Positions 32,787-41,449 of a stretch of 64,000 nt of DNA are shown here, piece by piece. How positions within the stretch are numbered: the first letter of the stretch is position 1; each line of letters starts with the position of its first letter. Source of the DNA: Streptomyces sp. NBC_00820. GTDB taxonomy: Bacteria > Actinomycetota > Actinomycetes > Streptomycetales > Streptomycetaceae. The DNA lies in assembly GCF_036347055.1 (NCBI RefSeq), contig NZ_CP108882.1, forward strand, positions 1,302,001-1,366,000. Direction: 5' to 3'. The position numbers were made by a program, and so were the translations under genes. The notes under the pieces were generated by a model. It saw only the letters and a list, made by a program, of their open reading frames with translations. It did no database searches and was not told where the DNA came from.

Positions 32787-33130
32787 CGTCCCATCCCAGC
32801 CGACACGCCTGCCCGTGTCCAGACGGAATCAGCCCGTATCCGATCACAATGATCGCGGACCGTGGGCGGTCGGCAGTCGATGATCGACGGTCGACGGCCG
32901 GGACCCGGAGGTGAGCGGTGCGGTACGCGGTGCTGCGCTCGTTCGAGTACACGCGCTCCAACCTCTGGGTGCACCCGGCCCGTTGAGACACACGCGGCCG
33001 CACGGCAGCATGGGGCTACCCGCCGGTAGCAATTGCTGACAAGCTGTCTACGGCGTCCGCACGTCGCCCGCCCCACCACTCACCCGCCACCAGCAACCCA
33101 CCCGCCGGCCGCCCACCCGAGGAGCACATC
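32787..33130. other. 344-bp divergent gap (ECF41 / alpha-beta hydrolase)
   Basis: No gene is supported. On the sigma side there is a 13-bp palindrome and a weak ECF41-like promoter (32822-32854). On the hydrolase side there is a perfect palindrome, AGCAATTGCT (33028-33037). The hydrolase promoter is not obvious. Confidence 0.4.
32822..32854 (-). promoter_or_regulatory. Possible autoregulatory ECF41 promoter and palindrome
   Basis: Read leftward, TGTGATC (32848-32842), a 16-bp spacer and CGTC (32825-32822) partly match the ECF41 promoter class (TGTCACA-N16-CGTC); spacing and -10 fit, while the -35 fits at 4 of 7. The -35 overlaps GATCA-CAA-TGATC (32842-32854), a perfect 5-3-5 palindrome that could be a separate operator. 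Confidence 0.3.
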
Positions 33131-33961
33131 ATGGCCGCCACCGTCTCCTTCACGGTCCCCAGCCCGCACGGCCCGAAGGACGTGACCGTCTCCTACGCGC
33201 GCGTGGGACGCGGCGAACCCCTGGTCCTGCTGCACGGCATCGGCCATCACCTGCAGGCCTGGGACCCGGTGATGGACATCCTCGCGACCGAGCGCGAGGT
33301 GATCGCCGTGGACCTGCCGGGGTTCGGCGCGTCCCCGGCCCTGCCCGGCGGTCTCGACTACGACCTGGCCACGACGAACACCGTGCTCGGCGCCCTGTTC
33401 GAGGCGCTGGAGCTGGACCGCCCGCACGTGGCCGGTAATTCACTGGGCGGCCTGCTGGCCCTGGAACTGGGCCGCGAGAAGCTCGTGCGGTCCGTCACGG
33501 CCCTCTCCCCGGCAGGCTTCTGGACGCAGACCGAACGGCGCTACGCCTTCGGTCTGCTGCTCGCGATGCGGGGCGTCGCCCAGCGGCTGCCCGTCCCCCT
33601 GGTGGAGCGGCTGTCGCACAGCGCGGCCGGCCGCACCGCGCTGACCAGCACCATCTACGCCCGACCGGGCCGCCGTTCCCCCGACGCGGTGGTCGCCGAG
33701 ACGCTCGCGCTGGTCGGGGCCACCGGGTTCGACGCGACCCTGCGGGCCGGGGCGGCCGTCCAGTTCACCGACGACCTGCCGGGCATGCCCGTCACCGTGG
33801 CCTGGGGAACCCAGGACCGGCTGCTCGTCCGCCGGCAGGGCATCCGCGCCAAGCGGATCATCCCGCACGCCCGGCTGGTACGGCTGCCCGGCTGCGGACA
33901 CTGCCCGATGAACGACGACCCCGCCCTGGTCGCCCGGGTCATCCTCGACGGGAGCCGCTGA
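33131..33961 (+). CDS. Alpha/beta-fold hydrolase
   Basis: This 276-residue hydrolase has the oxyanion region VLLHGIGHH, the nucleophile elbow GNSLGG (Ser), the acid region AWGTQDRLL and the catalytic His in LPGCGHCPMNDDP. Length and arrangement match the epoxide-hydrolase/haloperoxidase-like group of esterases; the substrate is unknown. The ATG follows CGAGGAG. It diverges from the ECF41 sigma gene and could be part of its response, but no shared operator is clear. Confidence 0.9.
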   Translation: MAATVSFTVPSPHGPKDVTVSYARVGRGEPLVLLHGIGHHLQAWDPVMDILATEREVIAVDLPGFGASPALPGGLDYDLATTNTVLGALFEALELDRPHVAGNSLGGLLALELGREKLVRSVTALSPAGFWTQTERRYAFGLLLAMRGVAQRLPVPLVERLSHSAAGRTALTSTIYARPGRRSPDAVVAETLALVGATGFDATLRAGAAVQFTDDLPGMPVTVAWGTQDRLLVRRQGIRAKRIIPHARLVRLPGCGHCPMNDDPALVARVILDGSR

Positions 33962-34260
33962 CAGCGGCACGCGGCCGCTCGTCGGGGGCGGGGTGGGCCG
34001 GGGCGGGGAGGGACGAGTCGGGGGCGTCTCGCTTCCACACGCCGTCACCCCAGGCCCCCGGCCCTCCGGTCCTCCGGTCTCCTGGTCCTCCGGTCGCCCG
34101 GTCGCCTGTACGGGCCGCGCCGGCAAGGAAGTCACGAGCAAGGGCCCCGGTCCCGTAGGCTCGGGGGCGTGCCGCGCGCCGGCGTCATCCCCCGGCGCGC
34201 GGCACTGCCGCGGCACCGTCAACTTCCCTGCGGGCCTGGCGTTTGCGCAGGTCAGGCCGA
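33962..34260. other. Gap of about 300 bp upstream of the SWIM gene promoter
   Basis: No gene is supported. The middle (about 34055-34115) contains a run of degenerate GGTCCTCCGGTC/GGTCGCCC direct repeats. The PafBC-type promoter of the SWIM gene lies at its right end. Confidence 0.4.
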
Positions 34261-34283
34261 TTGTCAGTGGTCGCCTCTACCGT
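34261..34283 (+). promoter_or_regulatory. PafBC-type DNA-damage promoter of the SWIM gene
   Basis: TTGTCAGTG (34261-34269), exactly 8 nt, then TACCGT (34278-34283): a perfect match to TTGTCRGTG-N8-TANNNT, the RecA-independent DNA-damage promoter bound by PafBC in mycobacteria. The ATG lies 7 nt after the -10, so the transcript is probably leaderless. Confidence 0.7.
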
Positions 34284-34290
34284 TTTTCCC

Positions 34291-35687
34291 ATGACGCGAT
34301 CACTGCAGACCGTGGCCTATCGTCGACCCTCCGCACTGGACTGCGGCACGGACGGGCGCCGGCTCGGGCTGGAAACGTCCCAGGGGGCGACACCCACGGG
34401 CGTCGAGGACCATCCGCGGTTCTTCGCAGGCTTTCTGACCTCACCTCAGATCGCCGCCGCCGCGCTGCTGGCGGTGGCCGACGTGGCGGCCGCGCGCTAC
34501 TACCAGCCGCAGCTGCGCGCCTCGCTGGACCCGGTGGTGACCGGCAACGGGGACCGGCTGCGCTTCGAGTCCTTCTCCGGCTGCGGCGGGGTGTACGCGC
34601 GGCTGGACGTCCTCGCACCGGGCCTCGACGGCGGCGAGGTGGGGCACGGCACGACGAACGTCGACGTCAACGACCCGCTGCGCGAGGCGCTTTCCCGCAT
34701 CGGCACCGACGAACCGCTCCATCTACGCGTCGGCCCCGACGAGTTGGCGGTCACCACGCTGGACGGCCCGGTCGTGGAGAAGAAGGTCCCGCTGCCCGAC
34801 CGGTGGCTGCGCGGCTTCGCCGAGGCCCAGGTGATCGCGGCCGGGTTCGACCTGCGGGCGGAACTTCCGGCGGACGAGGCGGTGCGGTTCCTGCGCACAC
34901 TGCCGAGGTCGGGCGGGGCTCGGGCGGTCCGCGCTGGGTGGTACCGGCGGGCAGGGGCCTGCGGCCGACGACCCGGCCGGTACCGGGCGCCGTGTGCCTC
35001 CCCGGTCCGGAGCGGCTGGGCGCACTGCAGCGGGTACTGCGGCATGCGACGGCACTGCGCGTGTACGGCCCGGCCCTGAACGGCACGGCGAGCACGGCCG
35101 CCGCCTGGGAGGTCGTACTGCCCGGCATGCGGCTCACGCTGACCCTGTCGCCGGACGCCGCTCGCGGCTTCTCCGGCGAGGGCGGCGTGCTGGAGGCGCT
35201 CGCCACCGAGGAGGCCGCCGCGGACGCCGAACTGATCGCCGTGCTGCTGGCCTGGGAACCCCGCATAGACGTGGCCGACCTCGCGGCCTCCTCGGGCCTC
35301 ACGCCCGAGCGGGTGCGCGCGGCCCTCGTCCGCCTCGGCACCTCGGGCCGCGTCGGCTACGACACGGCGGAGGCCGCGTACTTCCACCGCGAACTGCCGT
35401 ACGACGCCGAGCGCGTCGAGAGGCACAAACCGCGACTTGGCGCGGCCCGCGAGCTGGTGGCGGCCGGTGCGGTGGCGCTGGAGGGCTCCCTCGCCTCGGT
35501 CACCGCCGAGGACGGTCACCAGCACCGGGTGCGGGACGAGGCGGGGGTGCTCAGCTGCAGCTGTCTGTGGTGGGCGAAGTACCGGGGCGGACGCGGGCCG
35601 TGCAAGCACGCGCTGGCGGTGCGCATGGTGCGGCGGGGAACCGCCGCGGGCCGGAAGCCGGCGGGAATCGACGGGGGTGTGCGATGA
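34291..35687 (+). CDS. SWIM zinc-finger protein, frameshifted
   Basis: The product, about 465 residues if repaired, starts MTRSLQTVAYRRPSALD and ends with a SWIM zinc finger of the form CSC-x12-CKH (CSCLWWAKYRGGRGPCKH). SWIM fingers bind nucleic acid or proteins. The reading frame is interrupted around 34909-34920 in TCGGGCGGGGCT. The first part reads in one frame through LRAELPADEAVRFLRTLP; the second (GPRWVVPAGRGLRPTTRPVP onward) reads in the frame two bases later. One added base joins them as RSGGGSGGPRWVV. If the shift is real the protein stops near 35079 without its zinc finger. The 3' end overlaps the DUF6493 gene by 4 bp (ATGA). Confidence 0.85.
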
Positions 35688-38464
35688 GTGCGACGAGCGC
35701 GCTGATGGATGCGGTACAGGACGGGAACACGACGGGGACGCTGCGGCTGGTGACGAAGATGACGCCTGCCGAACGGCGTTCCTGTGTAACCGGGTTGCAG
35801 GCCCTGCGCAAGGAACTGCGCGCTACCTCACCCTGGTCGGACCGGTCCCGGCAGGTGGGTCCGGCGCTCCAACTGGCGGGAGCGGCCTGTCACACGGGGG
35901 CGGCCTCGGCGGCCACCTGGCTCGCGGCGGCCGACCTGCGTTGGCGGCAGGCTCCCGCCGAGCTGCTGCTGGAGGCCCTGGCGGACCGGGACACCGGCTG
36001 GCTGGCGGATGTGGTGCTCCGGCTGGCACTCCGCCCGGTGTCGGCGAGGGTTCCGTATGCCCTGATGGCGGACCTGGTGAGCCGGTCCGGGTGCGAGGTG
36101 CCGGCGACGGACGCCTACCTGATCGGCTGGGTCCGGCACATCAGTGGTGGTTGGGGCCAGGGCGACGGTGTCCTGGAACGGCTGCGCGGTGAGCCGCGTC
36201 TCGCCGCACTGGTCGGCGGGCTCTTCACGCTCACGGATCTGTCCGAGGTCCGCTGGCCGCTGACCGATGGAGGCGCGTGGCCGAACGCCCTGGCGACGCT
36301 GGCCCGTGAGCGGGTGCTGGACCGCGCGTTCCTGGCCGACGCGTGCGTCGCCCGGCTGCTGCGCACGCGTTCCAGTGGTCAGCCCACGGACCACCGGGTC
36401 TTCCTGCCGCTGCTGGTCGCGCTCGGACTCACCCGCGAGGAGGAGCGGGCGCGGGTCGCCGACTGGACGGCACTGGCCCGTGACGCGGTGGTACCGGTCG
36501 CCTCGCACGCGCAGAAAGCGCTCGCCGGCCTGGCGCTGGACGGTGACAGTGACCGGGACGGAGACGGAGGCGGAGACGGGCCCGGAGAGGCAGCCCTGAC
36601 CGTACGTCAGCTGGCCGAGGCGTCCGAAGGGCTGCTCTTCCGCGCCGAGACGAAGCTCGTCCGCGCCCAGCTGATCCTGCTCGGCAAGGTCCTCGCCCGC
36701 GATCCCGGGACCGCCGTGGACCTGCTGCCGGCGGTGGCGGTGGCGTTCGGGCACGAGGACACCCAGGTGCAGGAGCGGGCGCTCAAGCTCCTGGAACGGC
36801 ACGCGAAGGTCATCGCACCTGAGGAGGTCCGCGCCGGACTGGCGCGTGCCGCCGAGCAGTTGACGCCGGTGCTGCGTCCGCGTGCGGCCCGGGCCCTGGG
36901 CATCGCCGTGCCCGACGCGGAAATCGAGGTGTGCGACGAGGTGCTGCCGCCTGCCCCTGAGCCGTTCCGGCTCGCCCCCGCGCCGCGCACGGCGGAGGAG
37001 CTGGCCGAGGAAGTGGGGGCGCTGCTGGCGTCCGAAGGCGACGTGGCCGCGTTCGAGCGCGCGCTCGACGGCCTGGTACGGCACGCGTACCGAGACCCGG
37101 ACGCGCTGCGCGAGGCGCTCGCGCCGGTGGTCACGGACCGCTGGTGGACGACGCGGGACTACCCGAACTGGCCGCGCCGGGACGCCTTGTTCCGCGACTC
37201 CGTCGGCCTGGTCGTGCCGCACCAGGGGCTCGACCTGGTCCTGGCGGTGCTGCACGGGAAGGTGGACACGGCCACGCTTCTCGACGCGGTTCGACTCGGG
37301 CCGCTGGAGCGCGAGTGCGCGCACAGCGGCCTCGCCCGGGTCTTCGACGCCCGGCTGCGCGATCTGGCGTACCGCCTGCGCACGGATCCGCCGCCGCTGC
37401 TGCTAGCCACGCCCACCTGGAGCACCGGGCTGCTCGAACCGGGCGACCTGGTGGACCGGCTCGCGGAGTACCGGCGTCTGGGCGCCCGGGTCTGCGCCAC
37501 CGACTTCGCGCAGGCCCTGCTGCGGGTGCGCCGGGGAGACCGTGCGGCGGCCGAGGAGGACGCCCGGCGCGCCTCGGAACTCGGCACCGCGGAGGGCGCA
37601 CGGCTGGCCCGCCGACTGCGCACCGCGGACGCCCTCCCCGCGGCACGGCGTCGCGTCAAGGGCGTGCGCGTGCTCATGGAGCTGGCCGAACTCCCCGAGT
37701 CGCGGGAGGGGTTCCCGAGGGAGTTCCGGTGGCTCGGCCAACCGCTGTCGGTCTTCATCGACCGCAGGCGCTGCCACCACTTCAGCCACGCGATACGTGC
37801 GCACTGGCTCGCCGTGCTCCCCGAGCACCGGGAGCTGGTCGCGGCACGGTTGCTGCACGACGTGGCGGACACGGCGGTGGACGACGAGCGGGGTGCCGCC
37901 GTGCTCGCGCTGCTCGCCGAGTCCGGTGGCGAGGCGGGCGAGGCCGTGCACCTGTGTGTGGCCTACGGACTCGGCGCCCGGCATCACGAGGACCGTCTCG
38001 CCGCCGTCGACGCTCTGTTGGTGCTCGCCGCGCGGGGGCAGCTGGACCCGGTGCGGCTGGGCACGGACCTGGGCGAACTGATGGGGCGCGGGGCGGTGAA
38101 GCCGCAGCGGCTGGCCGACTCGGCGCGTACGGCGGCGGCCACGGGAGCGAACGCGACGATCTGGGAGATGCTCCGGCACTCCCTGACCGTCCCGCTCGCC
38201 GAACTCGCCGGAGCCCGCCCGGAGGCCGCGGCCGTACTGGCCCGGGGGCTCGGGGAGCTGCTGGCCGTGGCGGCGGACTGCGCCGAACGTTCGGGCGCGG
38301 CCGGGCGACCGGGCGGGGCCGAGACCTCCGGGGCTTCCGGGGCTTCCGGGGCTTCCGGGACGGTGCCGCACCTGGCGGAGACAGCGGCGCGCGGCGGCTC
38401 GTCGCGGCTGGTCGCCCAGGCACGTCGGCTGCGGGACCTCCTCTCCGGGGAGGTGGCCGCCTGA
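35684..38464 (+). CDS. DUF6493-type large protein (SWIM partner)
   Basis: This 926-residue protein begins MSATSALMDAVQDGNTTG at ATG 35684, overlapping the SWIM gene stop. It is largely alpha-helical with repeat-like Leu/Ala helices (AFGHEDTQVQERALKLLERH resembles a HEAT unit) and a conserved middle around WPRRDALFRDSVGLVVPHQG. I assign it to DUF6493 from its pairing with a SWIM gene and its overall form; that is recall, not search. There is no catalytic motif I can name, no signal peptide and no membrane helix. An acidic low-complexity insert (DGDSDRDGDGGGDGPGE) lies near residue 290 and a (GAS) repeat near the C terminus. The coupled start implies a complex or pathway with the SWIM protein. 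Confidence 0.78.
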   Translation: MSATSALMDAVQDGNTTGTLRLVTKMTPAERRSCVTGLQALRKELRATSPWSDRSRQVGPALQLAGAACHTGAASAATWLAAADLRWRQAPAELLLEALADRDTGWLADVVLRLALRPVSARVPYALMADLVSRSGCEVPATDAYLIGWVRHISGGWGQGDGVLERLRGEPRLAALVGGLFTLTDLSEVRWPLTDGGAWPNALATLARERVLDRAFLADACVARLLRTRSSGQPTDHRVFLPLLVALGLTREEERARVADWTALARDAVVPVASHAQKALAGLALDGDSDRDGDGGGDGPGEAALTVRQLAEASEGLLFRAETKLVRAQLILLGKVLARDPGTAVDLLPAVAVAFGHEDTQVQERALKLLERHAKVIAPEEVRAGLARAAEQLTPVLRPRAARALGIAVPDAEIEVCDEVLPPAPEPFRLAPAPRTAEELAEEVGALLASEGDVAAFERALDGLVRHAYRDPDALREALAPVVTDRWWTTRDYPNWPRRDALFRDSVGLVVPHQGLDLVLAVLHGKVDTATLLDAVRLGPLERECAHSGLARVFDARLRDLAYRLRTDPPPLLLATPTWSTGLLEPGDLVDRLAEYRRLGARVCATDFAQALLRVRRGDRAAAEEDARRASELGTAEGARLARRLRTADALPAARRRVKGVRVLMELAELPESREGFPREFRWLGQPLSVFIDRRRCHHFSHAIRAHWLAVLPEHRELVAARLLHDVADTAVDDERGAAVLALLAESGGEAGEAVHLCVAYGLGARHHEDRLAAVDALLVLAARGQLDPVRLGTDLGELMGRGAVKPQRLADSARTAAATGANATIWEMLRHSLTVPLAELAGARPEAAAVLARGLGELLAVAADCAERSGAAGRPGGAETSGASGASGASGTVPHLAETAARGGSSRLVAQARRLRDLLSGEVAA
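38327..38353 (+). repeat. 9-bp tandem repeat x3 within the DUF6493 gene
   Basis: Three exact copies of TCCGGGGCT encode a Ser-Gly-Ala repeat (GASGASGASG) shortly before the C-terminal helix. It is probably a flexible linker. Confidence 0.85.
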
Positions 38465-38632
38465 GCCGTCCGGAACGGCTGGGCCGGCGGGCGCGCTCGC
38501 AGGGGAACTCGCGGAAGGATCAGCCGCTCACCTCGACTGTAGAAACAGCAACAAAAAGGGGCGTATGCATGCTTTACCGATCGGTCACACATCGTTCGTG
38601 ATCACGCAACACCGCTCCTCCACAGTGGCTGC

Positions 38633-40108
38633 ATGACTTCCGACATGTCTCATGCGACCCGGTCGCGGCACGGCCGCCCGGTGCACCACTGGCGGCGGGA
38701 TCTCGTCGAGCTCGCCGCGCTGTTCACGGCCGTCGCGGTGGCGGACGGGGTGGCCAACCTGATCGGGCACGGGCCCGGCGGTCCGCCGCTGCTGGTGATC
38801 TCGGCGATCGCGCTGGCGGCGACCGCCGGCTTCCACACGTGGTGGGCACGGCGCCACGGTCACGCACCCCCGACCGGTGATACCGGCGCCCGGCCGGCCG
38901 CGGCAGCGCGGTCGGCCGGGCAGGCGGGGCTCACCGGGCGGCCCGGGGCGGCCGGGCAGCACGCCGCGGCTTCCTCGGGGGCGGACGGACCGAGCACGCT
39001 CTGGCGGATGCGGACCACGGTGCGGGACGAGCCCGGCTCGCTGGCCACGCTGTGCACGGCGCTGGCCGGCCGGCGGGTCGACATCCTGAGCCTGCAGACG
39101 CACCCCCTGGCCGAGGGCACGGTGGACGAGTTCCTGCTGCGGGCGCCGGACGCGCTGGCGGCGGCCGAGCTGACCCGGGCGGTCGCGCTGGCCGGCGGCC
39201 ACTCCACCTGGATCGAGCGGGCCGACGCGCACGACCTGGTGGACGCCCCCACCCGGATCCTCGGCCTCGCCACCCGCACCGCGCTGGACGCGGCGGAACT
39301 TCCGCTGGCACTACGGCAGTTGCTCGGCCGGTGCACGATCCGCTCGCTGCCGGCCGTCCCGGTGGGCGGCGGACGCGGGCCGGAGCCCGTGCCGGTCGAG
39401 GGGGTGCTGGAGGACACGAGGATGCGGCTGCGCGCGCCGGAGGGCGGCGTGCTGACCGTGGAGCGGCCGTATCTGCCGTTCACGCCCACGGAGTTCGCGC
39501 GGGCGCGGGCCCTGGTCGAGCTGGACAGCCGGCTCGGTCCCCGGATCCCGCGCGGCGAGCAGGTGCTGACGCTGCCCGAGGGCAACGACATCACGGTGCG
39601 CCGGATCGACACCGGCGACCTGGAGGCGGCCCGGGCGATGCACGAGCGGTGCTCGCCGCGCACCCTCGGCATGCGCTACCACGGGCCGGTCAGCAACGCG
39701 GACCGCTATCTGAACCACCTGCTCAGCCCCCGCTTCGGACGGACCGTGGCGGCGCGGACCGCCTCCGGCCGCGTCGTCGGCCTCGGGCACCTGCTGTGGG
39801 ACGGCGACGAGACCGAGGTCGCGCTGCTCGTCGAGGACGAGTGGCAGCGGCGCGGGATCGGCGCCGAACTCCTCGGCCGCCTGGTGTCGATGGCGGTGGA
39901 GGCCGGCTGCGAGAGCGTGTACGCGGTGACGCGGGCCGCCAACACCGGGATGGTCGCGGCGATGCGCGGCCTCGGGTTGCCCCTGGACTACCAGGTCGAG
40001 GAGGGCACTCTGGTCATCACGGCCCGCCTGGACGCCACTCCGGTCGTCTCCCGGCCGCCGTACGACACCGTCCGGAGCGCGCCCGGCGGCCCCGCGCACC
40101 GCGACTGA
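38633..40108 (+). CDS. Membrane-anchored ACT-GNAT fusion acetyltransferase
   Basis: This 491-residue protein is a fusion of three parts. Two N-terminal hydrophobic helices (LVELAALFTAVAVADGVANL; LLVISAIALAATAGFHTWW) are followed by an Ala/Gly linker to about residue 120. An ACT-like ligand-binding region (MRTTVRDEPGSLATLCTALA, about 125-200) comes next. A C-terminal GNAT domain (about 320-470) has the acetyl-CoA motif EDEWQRRGIGAELLGRL. ACT domains usually sense amino acids, so amino-acid-regulated protein or metabolite acetylation at the membrane is plausible, as for known ACT-regulated lysine acetyltransferases of actinomycetes. The ATG at 38633 lies in an AT-richer upstream patch. The acceptor is unknown. 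Confidence 0.88.
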   Translation: MTSDMSHATRSRHGRPVHHWRRDLVELAALFTAVAVADGVANLIGHGPGGPPLLVISAIALAATAGFHTWWARRHGHAPPTGDTGARPAAAARSAGQAGLTGRPGAAGQHAAASSGADGPSTLWRMRTTVRDEPGSLATLCTALAGRRVDILSLQTHPLAEGTVDEFLLRAPDALAAAELTRAVALAGGHSTWIERADAHDLVDAPTRILGLATRTALDAAELPLALRQLLGRCTIRSLPAVPVGGGRGPEPVPVEGVLEDTRMRLRAPEGGVLTVERPYLPFTPTEFARARALVELDSRLGPRIPRGEQVLTLPEGNDITVRRIDTGDLEAARAMHERCSPRTLGMRYHGPVSNADRYLNHLLSPRFGRTVAARTASGRVVGLGHLLWDGDETEVALLVEDEWQRRGIGAELLGRLVSMAVEAGCESVYAVTRAANTGMVAAMRGLGLPLDYQVEEGTLVITARLDATPVVSRPPYDTVRSAPGGPAHRD

Positions 40109-40141
40109 CCCCGCCCCGTGCCGGGGCGGCCCGCGCCCCCG

Positions 40142-41389
40142 TCAGCCCACCGCCTCGCGCAGCGCCTCACCCACAGCCGCGCCGACCCCGTCGCCCACCG
40201 CGTCGCCCAGCGTCTCGGGCCTCCGCGCCGTCGTACCCAAGGCCTGCGTCAGGTCCGCCCACAGGTCGTCGACGTCCTCCAGGCCCACCGACATCCGCAG
40301 CAGCCGGTCGCTCACCCCGGCGCCGCGCCGGTCGTCGGCGTCGACGATGCGGTGGCTGATGGAGGCGGGGTGCTGGATGAGGGTGTCCACGCTGCCGAGG
40401 CTGACCGCCGGGGTGATCAGCCGGACCCGGGAGATCACCCCGTGCGGGTCGCCGTGCACCTCGAAGGCGACCATCGCGCCGCCCAGACGCGGATAGCGGA
40501 CGCGGGCCACGCGCGGGTCGGCGGCGAGCCGGCGGGCCAGTTCGGCGGCGGTCGCGGAGGCGGCCCGGACCCGCACCGGGAGCGTGGACAGTCCCCTGAG
40601 CAGCAGATAGCCGGCCAGCGGATGCAGGACGCCACCGGTGGCGAAGCGTATCTGCCGCAGGCGTCCCGCGAACTCCTCGTCGCACGCCACCACTCCGGCC
40701 AGGACGTCGCCGTGCCCGCCGAGGTACTTGGTGGCACTGTGCAGCACCAGCCGGGCGCCGTGCTCGGCGGGGCGTTGCAGGACGGGCGTGGCGAAGGTGT
40801 TGTCGGCGAGCAGCGGGACGGAGCCGCAGGCGTGGGCGACGGCCCGCAGGTCGACCTCGGCGAGGGTGGGGTTGGCCGGGGACTCGACCATCACCAGGCC
40901 GGTGTCGGGGCGCAGCGCGTCGGCGATGCCGGCCGGGTCGGTCCAGGTCACCTCGGTGCCGAGGAGGCCGGCGGTCAGCAGATGGTCGCTGCAGCCGTAC
41001 AGGGGCCGTACCGCGACCACATGGCGCAGGCCCGCCGCCGACCGGGCGAGGAGGACGGCGCTGAGCGCGGCCATGCCGCTGGCGAACGCGACGGCCGACT
41101 CGGTGCCTTCGAGCCGGGCGAGCGCGGTCTCGAAGCGGGCCACGGTCGGGTTGCCGAGGCGGCCGTAGACGGGCGGTCCGACGGGGTCGGCGCCGTCGGT
41201 GGCGAAGGCGTCGATGCGGGCGGCCTCGGCGCGGCTGTCGTAGGAGGGGTAGGTGGTCGACAGGTCGATCGGCGGGGCGTGCAGGCCCTGGCGGGCGAGG
41301 TCGTCGCGGCCGGCGTGCACGGCCTCGGTGGCCAGTGCTCTCGATGCGGTGCGTACGGCGTCGTACGCACCCGTGCTCGCTGAGTCCAT
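40142..41389 (-). CDS. PLP-dependent trans-sulfuration enzyme (cystathionine gamma-synthase/lyase family)
   Basis: This 415-residue Cys/Met-metabolism PLP enzyme has [28 protein letters not shown] and YGCSDHLL, the Asp of the PLP site in [10 protein letters not shown], and Schiff-base Lys221 in [12 protein letters not shown]. It acts in interconversion or breakdown of cysteine, homocysteine or methionine; sequence alone does not separate gamma-synthase, gamma-lyase and methionine gamma-lyase. The C terminus has an odd Gly/Val/Glu repeat-like end ([21 protein letters not shown], about 20 residues). The ATG at 41389 diverges from an Lrp-type regulator 60 bp away, which very probably controls it. 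Confidence 0.9.
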   Translation of the reverse strand: MDSASTGAYDAVRTASRALATEAVHAGRDDLARQGLHAPPIDLSTTYPSYDSRAEAARIDAFATDGADPVGPPVYGRLGNPTVARFETALARLEGTESAVAFASGMAALSAVLLARSAAGLRHVVAVRPLYGCSDHLLTAGLLGTEVTWTDPAGIADALRPDTGLVMVESPANPTLAEVDLRAVAHACGSVPLLADNTFATPVLQRPAEHGARLVLHSATKYLGGHGDVLAGVVACDEEFAGRLRQIRFATGGVLHPLAGYLLLRGLSTLPVRVRAASATAAELARRLAADPRVARVRYPRLGGAMVAFEVHGDPHGVISRVRLITPAVSLGSVDTLIQHPASISHRIVDADDRRGAGVSDRLLRMSVGLEDVDDLWADLTQALGTTARRPETLGDAVGDGVGAAVGEALREAVG

Positions 41390-41437
41390 GGCGGAAAGGG
41401 TGAACACCGGACGGGTCCTCGGCGCGGAACACCGTGT

Positions 41438-41443
41438 TACGTT
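41438..41443 (+). promoter_or_regulatory. -10 element TACGTT of the Lrp-type gene
   Basis: TACGTT lies exactly 6 nt before the ATG at 41450, indicating a leaderless transcript. The 60-bp divergent spacer is short enough for one Lrp octamer site to control both genes. Confidence 0.4.
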
Positions 41444-41449
41444 CGGCGC

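Noticed and set aside
33028..33037. AGCAATTGCT palindrome as operator of the hydrolase gene
   Set aside because: A 10-bp palindrome alone is too short, and it sits too far from any recognisable promoter to support a claim.
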